NCBI GenBank assembly: GCA_021813745.1
Contig: JAKAJO010000107.1
Location: forward strand, 1 to 62,332
Direction of reading: 5' to 3'
Origin: Acidobacteriota bacterium
GTDB taxonomy: Bacteria; Acidobacteriota; Terriglobia; Terriglobales; Acidobacteriaceae
Length of the DNA stretch: 62,332 nt
In this document: one piece after another, positions 35,508 to 43,604 of the stretch
Numbering within the stretch: position 1 is the first letter of the stretch
Layout: every line of letters starts with the position of its first letter
Notes under the pieces: model-generated
The model's database searches: none
Seen by the model: only the letters and a program-made list of their open reading frames with translations
Told to the model about the DNA's origin: nothing
Made by a program: the position numbers and the translations under genes

Positions 35508-36497
35508 ATGAGAAGAGTTCATTCTTTTTCTGAAGCTGAGCAACTTCCAGGCACCGCAGCCTGGTGGGCCAGAGTAAGACAGCGTATCGCTGGAAGAACG
35601 TATTCTGAGTATTGTGGCTTTACCGGCTGTCGCAGCGTGTTGAAGGAATCAGCCGGCTTGTCTGGAGGATTTTTGCGCTCTTTTGTTTTGTCAGTTTTGT
35701 TCATTTCCATGGCTATGGCGGCCGCAGCCCAGAAGGAAGATGTGCCGAATGGGCCCGCTGATGGGCAAGCGAGCCCGGTTGCAACAGCCCTGAAGGAGGC
35801 GGAACCCCAGGCACAGGCTTCGCAGCCTGCTGCGCCGCAAAAGAGCTCATCGTCGAATCTGCCTGACGCACCGGCGCAGCCCCCGTCGAATGTACCTCTC
35901 GCGGGCCAGCAACAGCCAAAGCGAATTCTCGGTTTTATGCCGAACTACCGCGCAGTGAGTGCCGGTGTGCGGCCGGCTCCGCCATCTTCGAAAGAGGCCT
36001 TTAAGATGGCCACCCAGAACAGTTTTGACTACTCGTCCTTTCTGTTTGTGGGGCTTACGTCGCTGCTGGCCAAAGGGACGGATGCGCATCCGGATTTGGG
36101 CAAGGGTGTGGGCGGATACTGGGCATATACATGGCGCGGATTTCTGGATAAGACAGATGGCAATTATCTGGTGCTCTGGGCTCTACCCACATTGCTGCAT
36201 GAGGACGAGCGCTACTACGCAAAGGGCCACGGTGGTTTCTGGAAGCGTGCCATTTACGCTGGAACAAGCGTGATCATCACGCCGAATTACCATGGGCGCA
36301 ATACGTTCAATGCTGCAGAAATGATTGGGCGCGCTGGGGCGCAGGCCATCTCAACCACATACTATCCATCTGGCGACGATACGACGATTGATCTGGCAGA
36401 GAAGTTCGGCTATTCGGTCGGGCGCGATTCCTTGACCAACGTCTTTCGCGAGTTCTGGCCGGATATTGCCCGGCATGTGCTGCACCGGCATCCATAA
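35508..36497 (+). CDS. Secreted protein of unknown function, tandem paralog B
   Basis: The 329-residue product shares with the preceding gene the motif order RYYAKGHGGFWKRAIYA, STTYYPSGD and VFREFWPDIARHVLHRHP. A hydrophobic export segment lies at about residues 55-75 (SFVLSVLFISMAMAAAA), preceded by a 50-residue N-terminal stretch with no clear role. The true start may therefore be internal, for example GTG at 35637. A Gln/Pro/Ser linker separates signal and domain, as in paralog A. Function unknown; the neighbouring sugar genes suggest a cell-surface role. Confidence 0.55.
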   Translation: MRRVHSFSEAEQLPGTAAWWARVRQRIAGRTYSEYCGFTGCRSVLKESAGLSGGFLRSFVLSVLFISMAMAAAAQKEDVPNGPADGQASPVATALKEAEPQAQASQPAAPQKSSSSNLPDAPAQPPSNVPLAGQQQPKRILGFMPNYRAVSAGVRPAPPSSKEAFKMATQNSFDYSSFLFVGLTSLLAKGTDAHPDLGKGVGGYWAYTWRGFLDKTDGNYLVLWALPTLLHEDERYYAKGHGGFWKRAIYAGTSVIITPNYHGRNTFNAAEMIGRAGAQAISTTYYPSGDDTTIDLAEKFGYSVGRDSLTNVFREFWPDIARHVLHRHP

Positions 36498-36600
36498 GAA
36501 AGTGATTTACGGCGGCTGCCATTGCGGAGACCAGGGAGCCTGGGTCATACTTCTGAGCGTTGAGTAAATCGCTTCAGTCGAATTGTCCTGGAGGCTCGCC

Positions 36601-37917
36601 ATGATTGCACGACGTCGTTGTGTTGTTTCAATCTTTACAATCTTCGCCGTGCTTGTGATGAGCGGCGTCGCCGTGGCGTCAAGCGCAACGGATGAGAACG
36701 GCGCGGGCGCCTACGCGACGGGTCGTTATCCAAATCTCTTTGTCAAGGATGGCCACTCTGAGGCGGAAGTGCGCGCAAAGATTGATGCCGCCTTTCAGCA
36801 GCTCTTCCACGGCGACCCGCAGACGCAGTCAATCGCATTCGCGGCGGGCAGCAATGCGAATGGTCCGCTGATGTATGTGACTGACTGGGCCAATCACGAC
36901 GTGCGAACTGAAGGCATGTCGTACGGCATGATGATCGCTGTGCAACTCAACAAAAAGGCGGAGTTTGACGCAATCTGGAACTGGGCGAAGACCTACATGT
37001 ATATCAGCGACCCGAAGGCTCCGAGCTACGAGTTCTTTGCCTGGTCGTGCAAAACGGATGGGACGCACAACTCAGAGGGTGCGGCGCCGGATGGCGAATC
37101 CTACTTCGCCATGGCTCTTTTGTTTGCCTCGAACCGCTGGGGCGATGGCAAGGGCATCTACAACTACCACACGGAGGCGGATAAGCTTCTGCGTGCCATG
37201 GTGCACCGGAAGGTAATCTCCGCACTGGGCAAGAATGGAGTGCACACGGTCGGGCCGATGATGCACCCGGATCCACCCATGATTCTGTTCGTCCCGGAAG
37301 TGATGCCGGAGCCGTTCACCGATCCCTCGTATCATCTGCCGGCATTCTACGAGTTGTGGGCACGCTGGGGCCCGGTCGAAGATCGGGCATTTTGGGCGCG
37401 TGCGGCAGAGGTGAGCCGCGCATTTTTCGTCAAGACAACGAATCCGGTGACGGGCCTGGCGCCGAGCTATGCGAACTTCGACGGTACGCCTCATGCAAAC
37501 CGCTTTCCACAGTCGGGCGAGTTTGGATATGACGCGTGGCGTGTGGCCAGCAACTGGAGTGTGGACTGGTCGTGGTGGCAGAAAGCGCCAGCAGAGCAGC
37601 AACTAAGCGACCGTATTCAGGCCTTCTTTGAAAAGCAGGGAATCGACACCTATGGCCCGGTCTTCAGCCTGGACGGCAAGGACCTTGGGGCAACGCCGGG
37701 GCTTACGCATGAAGACCACCCGGCGGGTCTGGTGGGGACAAATGCGGTAGCCGGGCTGGCTGCTGTGGACCAGACGCGGGCACGGCGCTTCACGGAGGCG
37801 CTATGGAAGACCCCGATTCCTTCCGGGCAGAACCGCTATTACGACGGCATGCTGTACTTGATGAGCCTGATGCACCTGGGCGGTGAGTTCCGCATATGGC
37901 AGCCACAATCGCACTGA
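36601..37917 (+). CDS. GH8 glycoside hydrolase, probably reducing-end xylose-releasing exo-oligoxylanase
   Basis: This is a 438-residue secreted (alpha/alpha)6-barrel hydrolase. After a signal peptide (to about VAVASS) the general acid Glu104 lies in VRTEGMSYGMMIAVQ, the GH8 signature. An Asp-containing DGESYFAMALLFA follows. The overall layout resembles the Rex subgroup, which trims xylose from the reducing end of xylo-oligosaccharides, rather than the cellulase BcsZ. ATG at 36601 has GGAGG upstream. The gene is followed by a FucP-like permease 75 bp later, suggesting uptake of the released sugar. Substrate is inference. Confidence 0.85.
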   Translation: MIARRRCVVSIFTIFAVLVMSGVAVASSATDENGAGAYATGRYPNLFVKDGHSEAEVRAKIDAAFQQLFHGDPQTQSIAFAAGSNANGPLMYVTDWANHDVRTEGMSYGMMIAVQLNKKAEFDAIWNWAKTYMYISDPKAPSYEFFAWSCKTDGTHNSEGAAPDGESYFAMALLFASNRWGDGKGIYNYHTEADKLLRAMVHRKVISALGKNGVHTVGPMMHPDPPMILFVPEVMPEPFTDPSYHLPAFYELWARWGPVEDRAFWARAAEVSRAFFVKTTNPVTGLAPSYANFDGTPHANRFPQSGEFGYDAWRVASNWSVDWSWWQKAPAEQQLSDRIQAFFEKQGIDTYGPVFSLDGKDLGATPGLTHEDHPAGLVGTNAVAGLAAVDQTRARRFTEALWKTPIPSGQNRYYDGMLYLMSLMHLGGEFRIWQPQSH

Positions 37918-37992
37918 GTGGAAGTCAGTTTCGTGGTGGGGCAAGTATGATTGCGGAGTGATGGCCCTCGAGGCCAGAGCAGGAGCGGACGA

Positions 37993-39303
37993 ATGGCCTT
38001 TGCCACGCTTCCGGCTGAAGCCGGAGAGCATTCCAACAGCCCGCTGGTTCCGCCAGGAAGTGGAGTCGCCTTCTTCCTTGTGACGGGACTTTTTTTTCTG
38101 TGGGGCATTCCGAACAACCTTAACGACGTGCTCATTCGCCAGTTCATGAAGTCGTTTGAGATTACGCGGCTGCAGGCTGGCCTGGTGCAGTCGGCTTTTT
38201 ACACGGGCTATTTTTTGTTTTCGATTCCCGCGGCCATGGTGATGCGTCGGTTTGGTTACAAGACTGGTCTGGTGACCGGTCTCATGCTCTATAGCGTTGG
38301 GACAATATGCTTTCTGCCTGCCGCTCTTGAGCGGAGCTATGCGATGTTTCTATTCGCGCTCTTTGTGATTGCGAGCGGGCTGGGTTTTCTGGAGACGGGC
38401 GCGAATCCGCTCATTGCGCAATTGGGAGATGCAGGGAGTGCGGTCCGGCGACTGAACTTTTCGCAGGCCTTCAACCCGCTCGGCGCCATCACGGGCGTTC
38501 TGATTGGAACGCTCTTTATTTTTTCCGGAGTAGAGCTCAAGACGCCGCAAATTGCGCAGATGAAACTCGCCGGAACCTATGAGCTGTATTTGCAGCATGA
38601 GACGATGCGCGTGATTGCGCCCTACCTTGTGCTGGGCGTGGTGGTGTTACTGTGGGCGCTCATGATTGTGCGCACACCCTTTCCGGCAGTGGCAGGTCCG
38701 CAAGCAGAGGCCACAAGCGGGCCCAAGGGCAGCTACGCTGACCTGCTGCGTTATCCGCATTTTCTCTTTGCGGTCTTTGCGCAGTTTTGCTATGTAGGGG
38801 CCCAAGTGGGCACATGGAGCTACTTCATCCAGTATGTGCAGGACTATACGCATCTGCCGGAGAAGACGGCAGGCTATCTGCTGACGGGTACCCTGGCAGG
38901 TTTTGGCGTAGGGCGCTTTTCCTCGAGCCACTGGATGAAGCGGGTTCCTGCGGCGCGACTGATGGGGTTGTTTGCGGCGGCTAACGTGGTGCTTGTCTCT
39001 GTGGCTATTCTGATGCCGGGCTGGGTGGGGATGTGGTCCATCTTCTTGACCAGTTTCTTCATGTCACTGATGTTCCCCACAATCTTCGCCCTGGGTCTGC
39101 GTGGACTGGGTCCCCACACCAAGCCCGGAGCCTCGCTGTTGGTGATGGCAATTATTGGAGGAGCGGTCTTCACGCCAGTGATGGGTCTTGTCTTTCAGGC
39201 AACGCACAGCATGGCGCGCGCAATGATCGTTGTTCTCTGCTGCTATCTGGTGGTGGGGCTTTTCGCAGGCAGGGGAAGCGAACTGGCGCCGCGCACGAGC
39301 TAG
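37993..39303 (+). CDS. Sugar:proton symporter, FucP-type MFS permease (copy 2)
   Basis: A 436-residue MFS transporter with 12 hydrophobic segments. FFLWGIPNNLNDVLIRQF in the first helix and the ETGANPLIAQLGDAGSAVRR segment are diagnostic of the L-fucose permease branch. AGGAGC lies upstream of the ATG at 37993. It follows the GH8 gene in the same direction and is likely to take up the liberated sugar. The two FucP-type genes in this window share the branch but are far from identical. Confidence 0.87.
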   Translation: MAFATLPAEAGEHSNSPLVPPGSGVAFFLVTGLFFLWGIPNNLNDVLIRQFMKSFEITRLQAGLVQSAFYTGYFLFSIPAAMVMRRFGYKTGLVTGLMLYSVGTICFLPAALERSYAMFLFALFVIASGLGFLETGANPLIAQLGDAGSAVRRLNFSQAFNPLGAITGVLIGTLFIFSGVELKTPQIAQMKLAGTYELYLQHETMRVIAPYLVLGVVVLLWALMIVRTPFPAVAGPQAEATSGPKGSYADLLRYPHFLFAVFAQFCYVGAQVGTWSYFIQYVQDYTHLPEKTAGYLLTGTLAGFGVGRFSSSHWMKRVPAARLMGLFAAANVVLVSVAILMPGWVGMWSIFLTSFFMSLMFPTIFALGLRGLGPHTKPGASLLVMAIIGGAVFTPVMGLVFQATHSMARAMIVVLCCYLVVGLFAGRGSELAPRTS

Positions 39304-39329
39304 GCGGCTTGCATGGGCAGGGGGTGAGT

Positions 39330-39356
39330 GGGGCGCATACTTTGCGCCCCCTTTGT
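39330..39356. terminator. Terminator between the second FucP-type gene and glgC
   Basis: GGGGCGCA (39330-39337) pairs with TGCGCCCC (39343-39350), with a short loop and a weak T-rich tail. It lies between two convergent genes and may serve both. Confidence 0.55.
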
Positions 39357-39364
39357 ATTGCGTG

Positions 39365-40624
39365 TCAGTAACGGGCCATGAAGTCGGGATCGACAGGATT
39401 CTCGAAGAGGGAGGCATCGCGCGTCACAATGGTCAAACCCGAAGGCGTGACGAAGTAGCGGCGCTTGTCCTCGACCTGGTCATAGCCGATGACGGTGCCC
39501 TCGGGGATATGAACGTCGCGATCGATGATGGCGCGGCGGATGCGGCAGTGACGACCGATGTTGACGTGCGAAAAGATAATGCTTGAGTCGACGTCGGAGT
39601 AGGAGTTGACGCGGACATTCTGCGAGAGTACGGAGTTGGAGATTGAGGCGCCGGAGATGATGACGCCAGCCGCGATGACCGAGTTGATCGCCATGCCGGT
39701 GCGGCCGGGCTCGCCAAAGACGAACTTGGCGGGAGGATATTGGCGCACCCGGGTGCGGATGGGCCAGCTCTGGTCGTAGAGGTTAAAGACCGGAGAGACG
39801 GAGCAGAGGTCCATGTTGGCCTCGTAGTACGAGTCAAGCGTACCCACATCGCGCCAATACAGCGCCTGCTGCTTGTTTTCGTCGACGAAGCTGTAGGCTA
39901 CCATCTTCTTTTTTCCAAGGAGATTAGGGAGGATGTTGTGTCCAAAATCGTGCTTTGAGTTCGGATCCTCTGCGTCGGCGATGAGAGCCTTCAAGAGGAC
40001 GTCGGTGTTGAAGATGTAGATGCCCATGGAGGCATCCACGGCGTTGGGATTAAACGGGGAACGGATCTCAGTGGTGGCGGGCTTCTCCTGAAATCCAACC
40101 ACCTCACCGGATTGTCCCACCTCGACCACACCGAAGCGCGAGACCTCGTCGGGGGAGATGGGTAAGGTGGCTAAGGTGATCTCCGCCTTGGTCTCCTTGT
40201 GGTGGTCGAGCATGCGGCTGTAGTTCATTTTGTAGATGTGGTCGCCGGAGAGAATGAGGATGTATTTCGGCTGCTCGCTCCCGATCGAGTAGATGTTCTG
40301 GTAGACCGCGTCAGCGGTGCCCATGTACCAGTTGGCCCCGGTTCGCTGCATAGGGGGCAGCATCTCGTAGAACTCGCCCAATTCGGTGGCGACGACACCA
40401 GTCCAACCCTCGCGAATGTGCCGGTTGAGGGATAGGGCTTTGTATTGGGTCATGATGTAGACCTTGCGGAGGCCGGAGTTCATGCAGTTGGAAAGCGTGA
40501 TGTCGATGATTCGATAATGGCCGCCAAAGGGAACGGCAGGCTTCGCACGATCGCGGGTGAGCGGAAAGAGCCGTTCACCGGCGCCTCCCGCAAGCAGAAC
40601 TCCCAGGGTATCCCTCATTTCCAT
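39365..40624 (-). CDS. glgC: Glucose-1-phosphate adenylyltransferase
   Basis: GlgC makes ADP-glucose, the committed step of glycogen synthesis. The 419-residue protein has the nucleotide loop GVLLAGGAGERLFPLTRDRAKPAVPFGG. The GWTGVVATELGEFYEMLP stretch, the SGDHIYKMNYSRML active-site region and the C-terminal left-handed beta-helix (VIAAGVIISGASISNSVLS) follow. An internal ATG two codons in is also possible. The rest of a glg operon is not adjacent. Regulation is probably allosteric, as in the family. Confidence 0.93.
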   Translation of the reverse strand: MEMRDTLGVLLAGGAGERLFPLTRDRAKPAVPFGGHYRIIDITLSNCMNSGLRKVYIMTQYKALSLNRHIREGWTGVVATELGEFYEMLPPMQRTGANWYMGTADAVYQNIYSIGSEQPKYILILSGDHIYKMNYSRMLDHHKETKAEITLATLPISPDEVSRFGVVEVGQSGEVVGFQEKPATTEIRSPFNPNAVDASMGIYIFNTDVLLKALIADAEDPNSKHDFGHNILPNLLGKKKMVAYSFVDENKQQALYWRDVGTLDSYYEANMDLCSVSPVFNLYDQSWPIRTRVRQYPPAKFVFGEPGRTGMAINSVIAAGVIISGASISNSVLSQNVRVNSYSDVDSSIIFSHVNIGRHCRIRRAIIDRDVHIPEGTVIGYDQVEDKRRYFVTPSGLTIVTRDASLFENPVDPDFMARY

Positions 40625-41015
40625 GTGCCCATGCCTCTTGTGAGATTGACTGCCCGGACGAGCGAATCTTTCTCCGACCTTGTGTCGCTATCCGGTACAG
40701 GATTTTCTCCAGTGACACTTTTCCACAGGCATCACTGAACGGGCGAGAATACCACAGAGATGCAAGGACTTGCGCCCTTCTGCATACAAGCATTTGATTT
40801 GAGGTGAAAGAATGAAGCGGCCGGAGCCTTGCCGCTGCGAGAATGACAAAGATGCGTGGCTACAGCGACTGTGAGATCACCGTGTCACGCTCGGGGCAAG
40901 AGCGGCTCTACGGTTCGTGCAGCCATTCCGGGGGCCTCTTCATGCAGGTGTCTCTTTGTAGGGGAAGAGCCACCTGCGCATCGCAGCACCGGAACAGATC
41001 GAATGTGAACCTGCC
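40625..41015. other. Intergenic region with a strong hairpin
   Basis: This 391-bp gap lies between glgC (upstream end) and the 3' end of a barrel gene. It contains an inverted repeat CAGTGA (40710-40715) and TCACTG (40732-40737), a possible operator for glgC. A long hairpin lies at 40944-40977: GCAGGTG pairs with CACCTGC and CTCTT with AAGAG. No ORF here is convincing. Confidence 0.45.
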
Positions 41016-41759
41016 TCACCGCTTCTTCTTGGTGAATTTGTATTCGATGCCGACGGAGATCGCGAAGTTCACGTCATTGGATGTGGCGTGATTGCCGTAG
41101 TTGATGCTGTAGCGGGTGAGGATGGCATCGGGGGTGACACGGAAGGTCCAGTGCTCTGAACGGTTCAGGTCCATATGGCCACCGATGATTCCGGCAAAAG
41201 CAAGCTGGTCATTATAGAAGTCGACCACCGAAGGGGGCTGGCCGCGCAGGTCCTTCTGAAACTGGCCATAGACTCCGCCGAACATGGCATGTGCAATGAG
41301 ATCGCCGTGCTTGTTGTGGGGACCAAGCCATTCGGGACCGGCTCCGAAGAACGTCTGGCTGACGAAGGGGCCTTGAATCGCGTAAGGATTTGGCGCAGCA
41401 CCGCTTGTGCCCAGGTAGTAGCGGACCGTTCCTTCCGCTCCCCAGCGCTTGGTGAGCCAATACGAGCCTTCGAGGTCGAGGCCTCCGAGGTTGGACCCGG
41501 AAAGCAGCGTGGGACCTGCCTTCATGTGGTCATAAGCCATGCCGAGAGAGACGTCGTACCGGTTGTCGTAGCGGACCTTGGCTAGTGGGTCAATCACGAT
41601 ATAAGTGCCAGTCCCCGTGGTTTGAGATGCGGAACTGGAGCTCACGCTGGAACTGGAGCTAGAGCTGCTCTGAGACTGGGCACGTGCAACGGGCAGGAGA
41701 CACACGCCGAGTGCGGTGGCCACGGAAAAGGCTAAGGGAAAACGTACGGAAAGACGCAT
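41016..41759 (-). CDS. Secreted outer-membrane beta-barrel protein
   Basis: A 247-residue protein with a signal peptide (ending near PVARAQ) and a remarkable Ser-rich linker (QSQSSSSSSSSVSSSSASQ). The mature domain has strand patterns such as RYDVSLGMAYDHMK, LGGLDLEGSYWLTKRWG and ending AISVGIEYKFTKK. It resembles small 8-strand barrels such as the OmpA-like or OmpW-like folds. An ATG at 41759 is used; two GTG codons lie just upstream. Function unknown. Confidence 0.65.
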   Translation of the reverse strand: MRLSVRFPLAFSVATALGVCLLPVARAQSQSSSSSSSSVSSSSASQTTGTGTYIVIDPLAKVRYDNRYDVSLGMAYDHMKAGPTLLSGSNLGGLDLEGSYWLTKRWGAEGTVRYYLGTSGAAPNPYAIQGPFVSQTFFGAGPEWLGPHNKHGDLIAHAMFGGVYGQFQKDLRGQPPSVVDFYNDQLAFAGIIGGHMDLNRSEHWTFRVTPDAILTRYSINYGNHATSNDVNFAISVGIEYKFTKKKR

Positions 41760-41847
41760 CACCACTCAGCTTACAGGACCGGGCCGAGACCGGACAACGC
41801 GGCAAGACGCCGCGCCGCCGGGCAGAGCGAGGTGCCGTGTCTCGAAT

Positions 41848-42537
41848 CTAGGCAGCACAGGGCTCAGCCCAACTGGAGTAAATGAGGTAGTAGATCGTTT
41901 TGAGTGTTTCCAGACCATTGGCTTCCTGCCTGCCGGCTGGCGTTGCAGGCGCCATCGGCGGCGCGGCATGCATGCGATATTGCATGGAATATCGGCTGAA
42001 GATTAATGCGGCGCGAGGAAGATGGCTTTCGCCAGAGATCACTTCCGCCGAGGTCCATCCATGGGTTTGCAGGGTGCGCGCAACATAGCACGCATTCTGA
42101 ATGGTATCTTTCGCGTGGGATTCTTCAACAATCGCGGAGGCTGGAATGCCCTGTGCTTCGGCGGCACGCGCCATCACTTCCGATTCAACGAACTGGTTTG
42201 AGACCGCGCCTCCAGTGAACAGAATGCGTGGGGAGACACCTCGTTCGTATTCGGCCACGCCCTCGGATACGCGAGCCAGTCCGTTCGGCGTCAGGTTGCC
42301 GTCGGCATCGGCGGGTGAGCCGAGAACGACAATCGCATCGAAGTGGGTGCGAGCGGTGTTGGCCATAGGCGCGAAATGGCGGGCCAGGCTGGCCCAGGCC
42401 ACGACCGCAATGAGAAGGGCAACGACCAGCAGCACGCCGCGGCGCCGCCAGCGCGGGCCAGAGCGGCGCGACCTGGCGTAGCGATGGGGCGGTCGCCTGG
42501 CGGGTACTTGCCGTCGCATGGCGCGTGTGGTGGCCAT
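41848..42537 (-). CDS. YdcF/DUF218-family membrane-anchored protein
   Basis: A 229-residue protein with an Arg-rich cytoplasmic N-terminus and one membrane segment (GVLLVVALLIAVVAWA). A periplasmic DUF218 domain follows. The family motifs are present: VVLGSPADADG, RILFTGGAVSNQ, EESHAKDTIQNA and VISGESHLPRAALIF. DUF218 members such as YdcF and SanA are linked to envelope integrity, and some bind S-adenosylmethionine. It lies upstream of the barrel gene on the same strand. Confidence 0.8.
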   Translation of the reverse strand: MATTRAMRRQVPARRPPHRYARSRRSGPRWRRRGVLLVVALLIAVVAWASLARHFAPMANTARTHFDAIVVLGSPADADGNLTPNGLARVSEGVAEYERGVSPRILFTGGAVSNQFVESEVMARAAEAQGIPASAIVEESHAKDTIQNACYVARTLQTHGWTSAEVISGESHLPRAALIFSRYSMQYRMHAAPPMAPATPAGRQEANGLETLKTIYYLIYSSWAEPCAA

Positions 42538-42619
42538 AAGTTCATCCCTCCAGCCTCCAATGTACCGCGCCGCTCAGCGCAGATCGCGGCAACGGCTGTA
42601 GGAAGCACGAATGGCCTGA

Positions 42620-43243
42620 TCAGCCGAGGGACGCGGGCTGATTCCAGCCTGTGAAGACGATCGAATCCAGTGGTTTGCGCATGCGTGGTGCTCTTTCCTG
42701 GGCGAGAAGCCTCTCATTGGCCAGTGTGGATGGATCGCCTGCATAGCCGAGCGCGGTCACTGTCCCCAGGAGAAATTCATCGGGAATCGCGAGTGCTCGG
42801 CGCAGTTTGTCGTGATCAAAGGCCCCCATCTGGTGAGCGACGAGGCCCTGCGCCGCAGCTTGCAAGACGAGCAGAGCCGTCGCTGCGCCGAGATCATACA
42901 GCGCATACCCATTGGCGGAGTTGTCATGACTGAATCGCGATTTGGTCACCCCGAGCACGAGCACAGGCGCCTTGGGTGCCCAGAGCTGGTTGAAGGGGAT
43001 GAGGCTCGACGCGACCTCCTGGTAAGTAACACTTCCGCGTTGGCCGACGAGGAAGCGCCATGGTTGTTCATTGTAGGACGATGGCGCCCAGCGGGCTGCC
43101 TCGAACAACGAAGCCAGGTCGTGATCACTCACATTGCGGCTTGCGAATGCGCGCGGACTCCATCGCTGGTAGATGGCAGTGAGAACAGATTCCGATATTC
43201 GATTGGGGGTAGATTTTTCTTCCGATTCTGCGATCACGGACAT
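42620..43243 (-). CDS. Nitroreductase family protein
   Basis: A 207-residue FMN-dependent oxidoreductase. The FMN-phosphate region is SPRAFASRNV, followed by ARWAPSSYNEQPWRFLV, the signature of the family. The GAATALLVLQAAAQGL helix forms the dimer interface. It could reduce nitroaromatics, quinones or flavins. The ATG at 43243 has TGAGG upstream; the longer frame from 43312 is not supported. It is transcribed divergently from the TonB-dependent receptor gene. Confidence 0.87.
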   Translation of the reverse strand: MSVIAESEEKSTPNRISESVLTAIYQRWSPRAFASRNVSDHDLASLFEAARWAPSSYNEQPWRFLVGQRGSVTYQEVASSLIPFNQLWAPKAPVLVLGVTKSRFSHDNSANGYALYDLGAATALLVLQAAAQGLVAHQMGAFDHDKLRRALAIPDEFLLGTVTALGYAGDPSTLANERLLAQERAPRMRKPLDSIVFTGWNQPASLG

Positions 43244-43604
43244 TTTGAACCTCAAACAAAGCGAATGACATCTGTTGGATGACGCAAATGATTCTGCGAT
43301 TCGACGGAACATCTCGCGAAGTGGGAGTCAATTTGCGCGCTCCTCCGGGAGCGGAGGCAATTGCGTAAGCGGATTGATGGGAAGTTCGCGAACGAATTCA
43401 TGGTCCATTTACGCAGATTTGCGATGCTCTATAAGGGATACGAAATCCACAGATTTGTGGCTGCAAAGGGCTCTGATCACAGATTTTGGGCCGGGCAGCG
43501 ACTCATAATAGTGTTCATTTAACCCATTAGTTGAGGCGGCGTGAAAAAAACTGGGCCGAAAGCACGCCTCGTTGTAAGCGAAATGCGCTTTTAAGGAGAG
43601 CCAG
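43244..43604. other. Divergent intergenic region with repeated CAGATTT motifs
   Basis: These 361 bp separate the nitroreductase gene and the receptor gene. CAGATTT occurs at 43414, 43450 and 43480. The middle copy lies in the near palindrome CCACAGATTTGTGG (43447-43460). A possible -10, CATAAT, lies at 43504-43509 without a good -35. No coding ORF was found. A 13-base string around the third copy recurs next to the palindrome at 24515. Confidence 0.4.
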
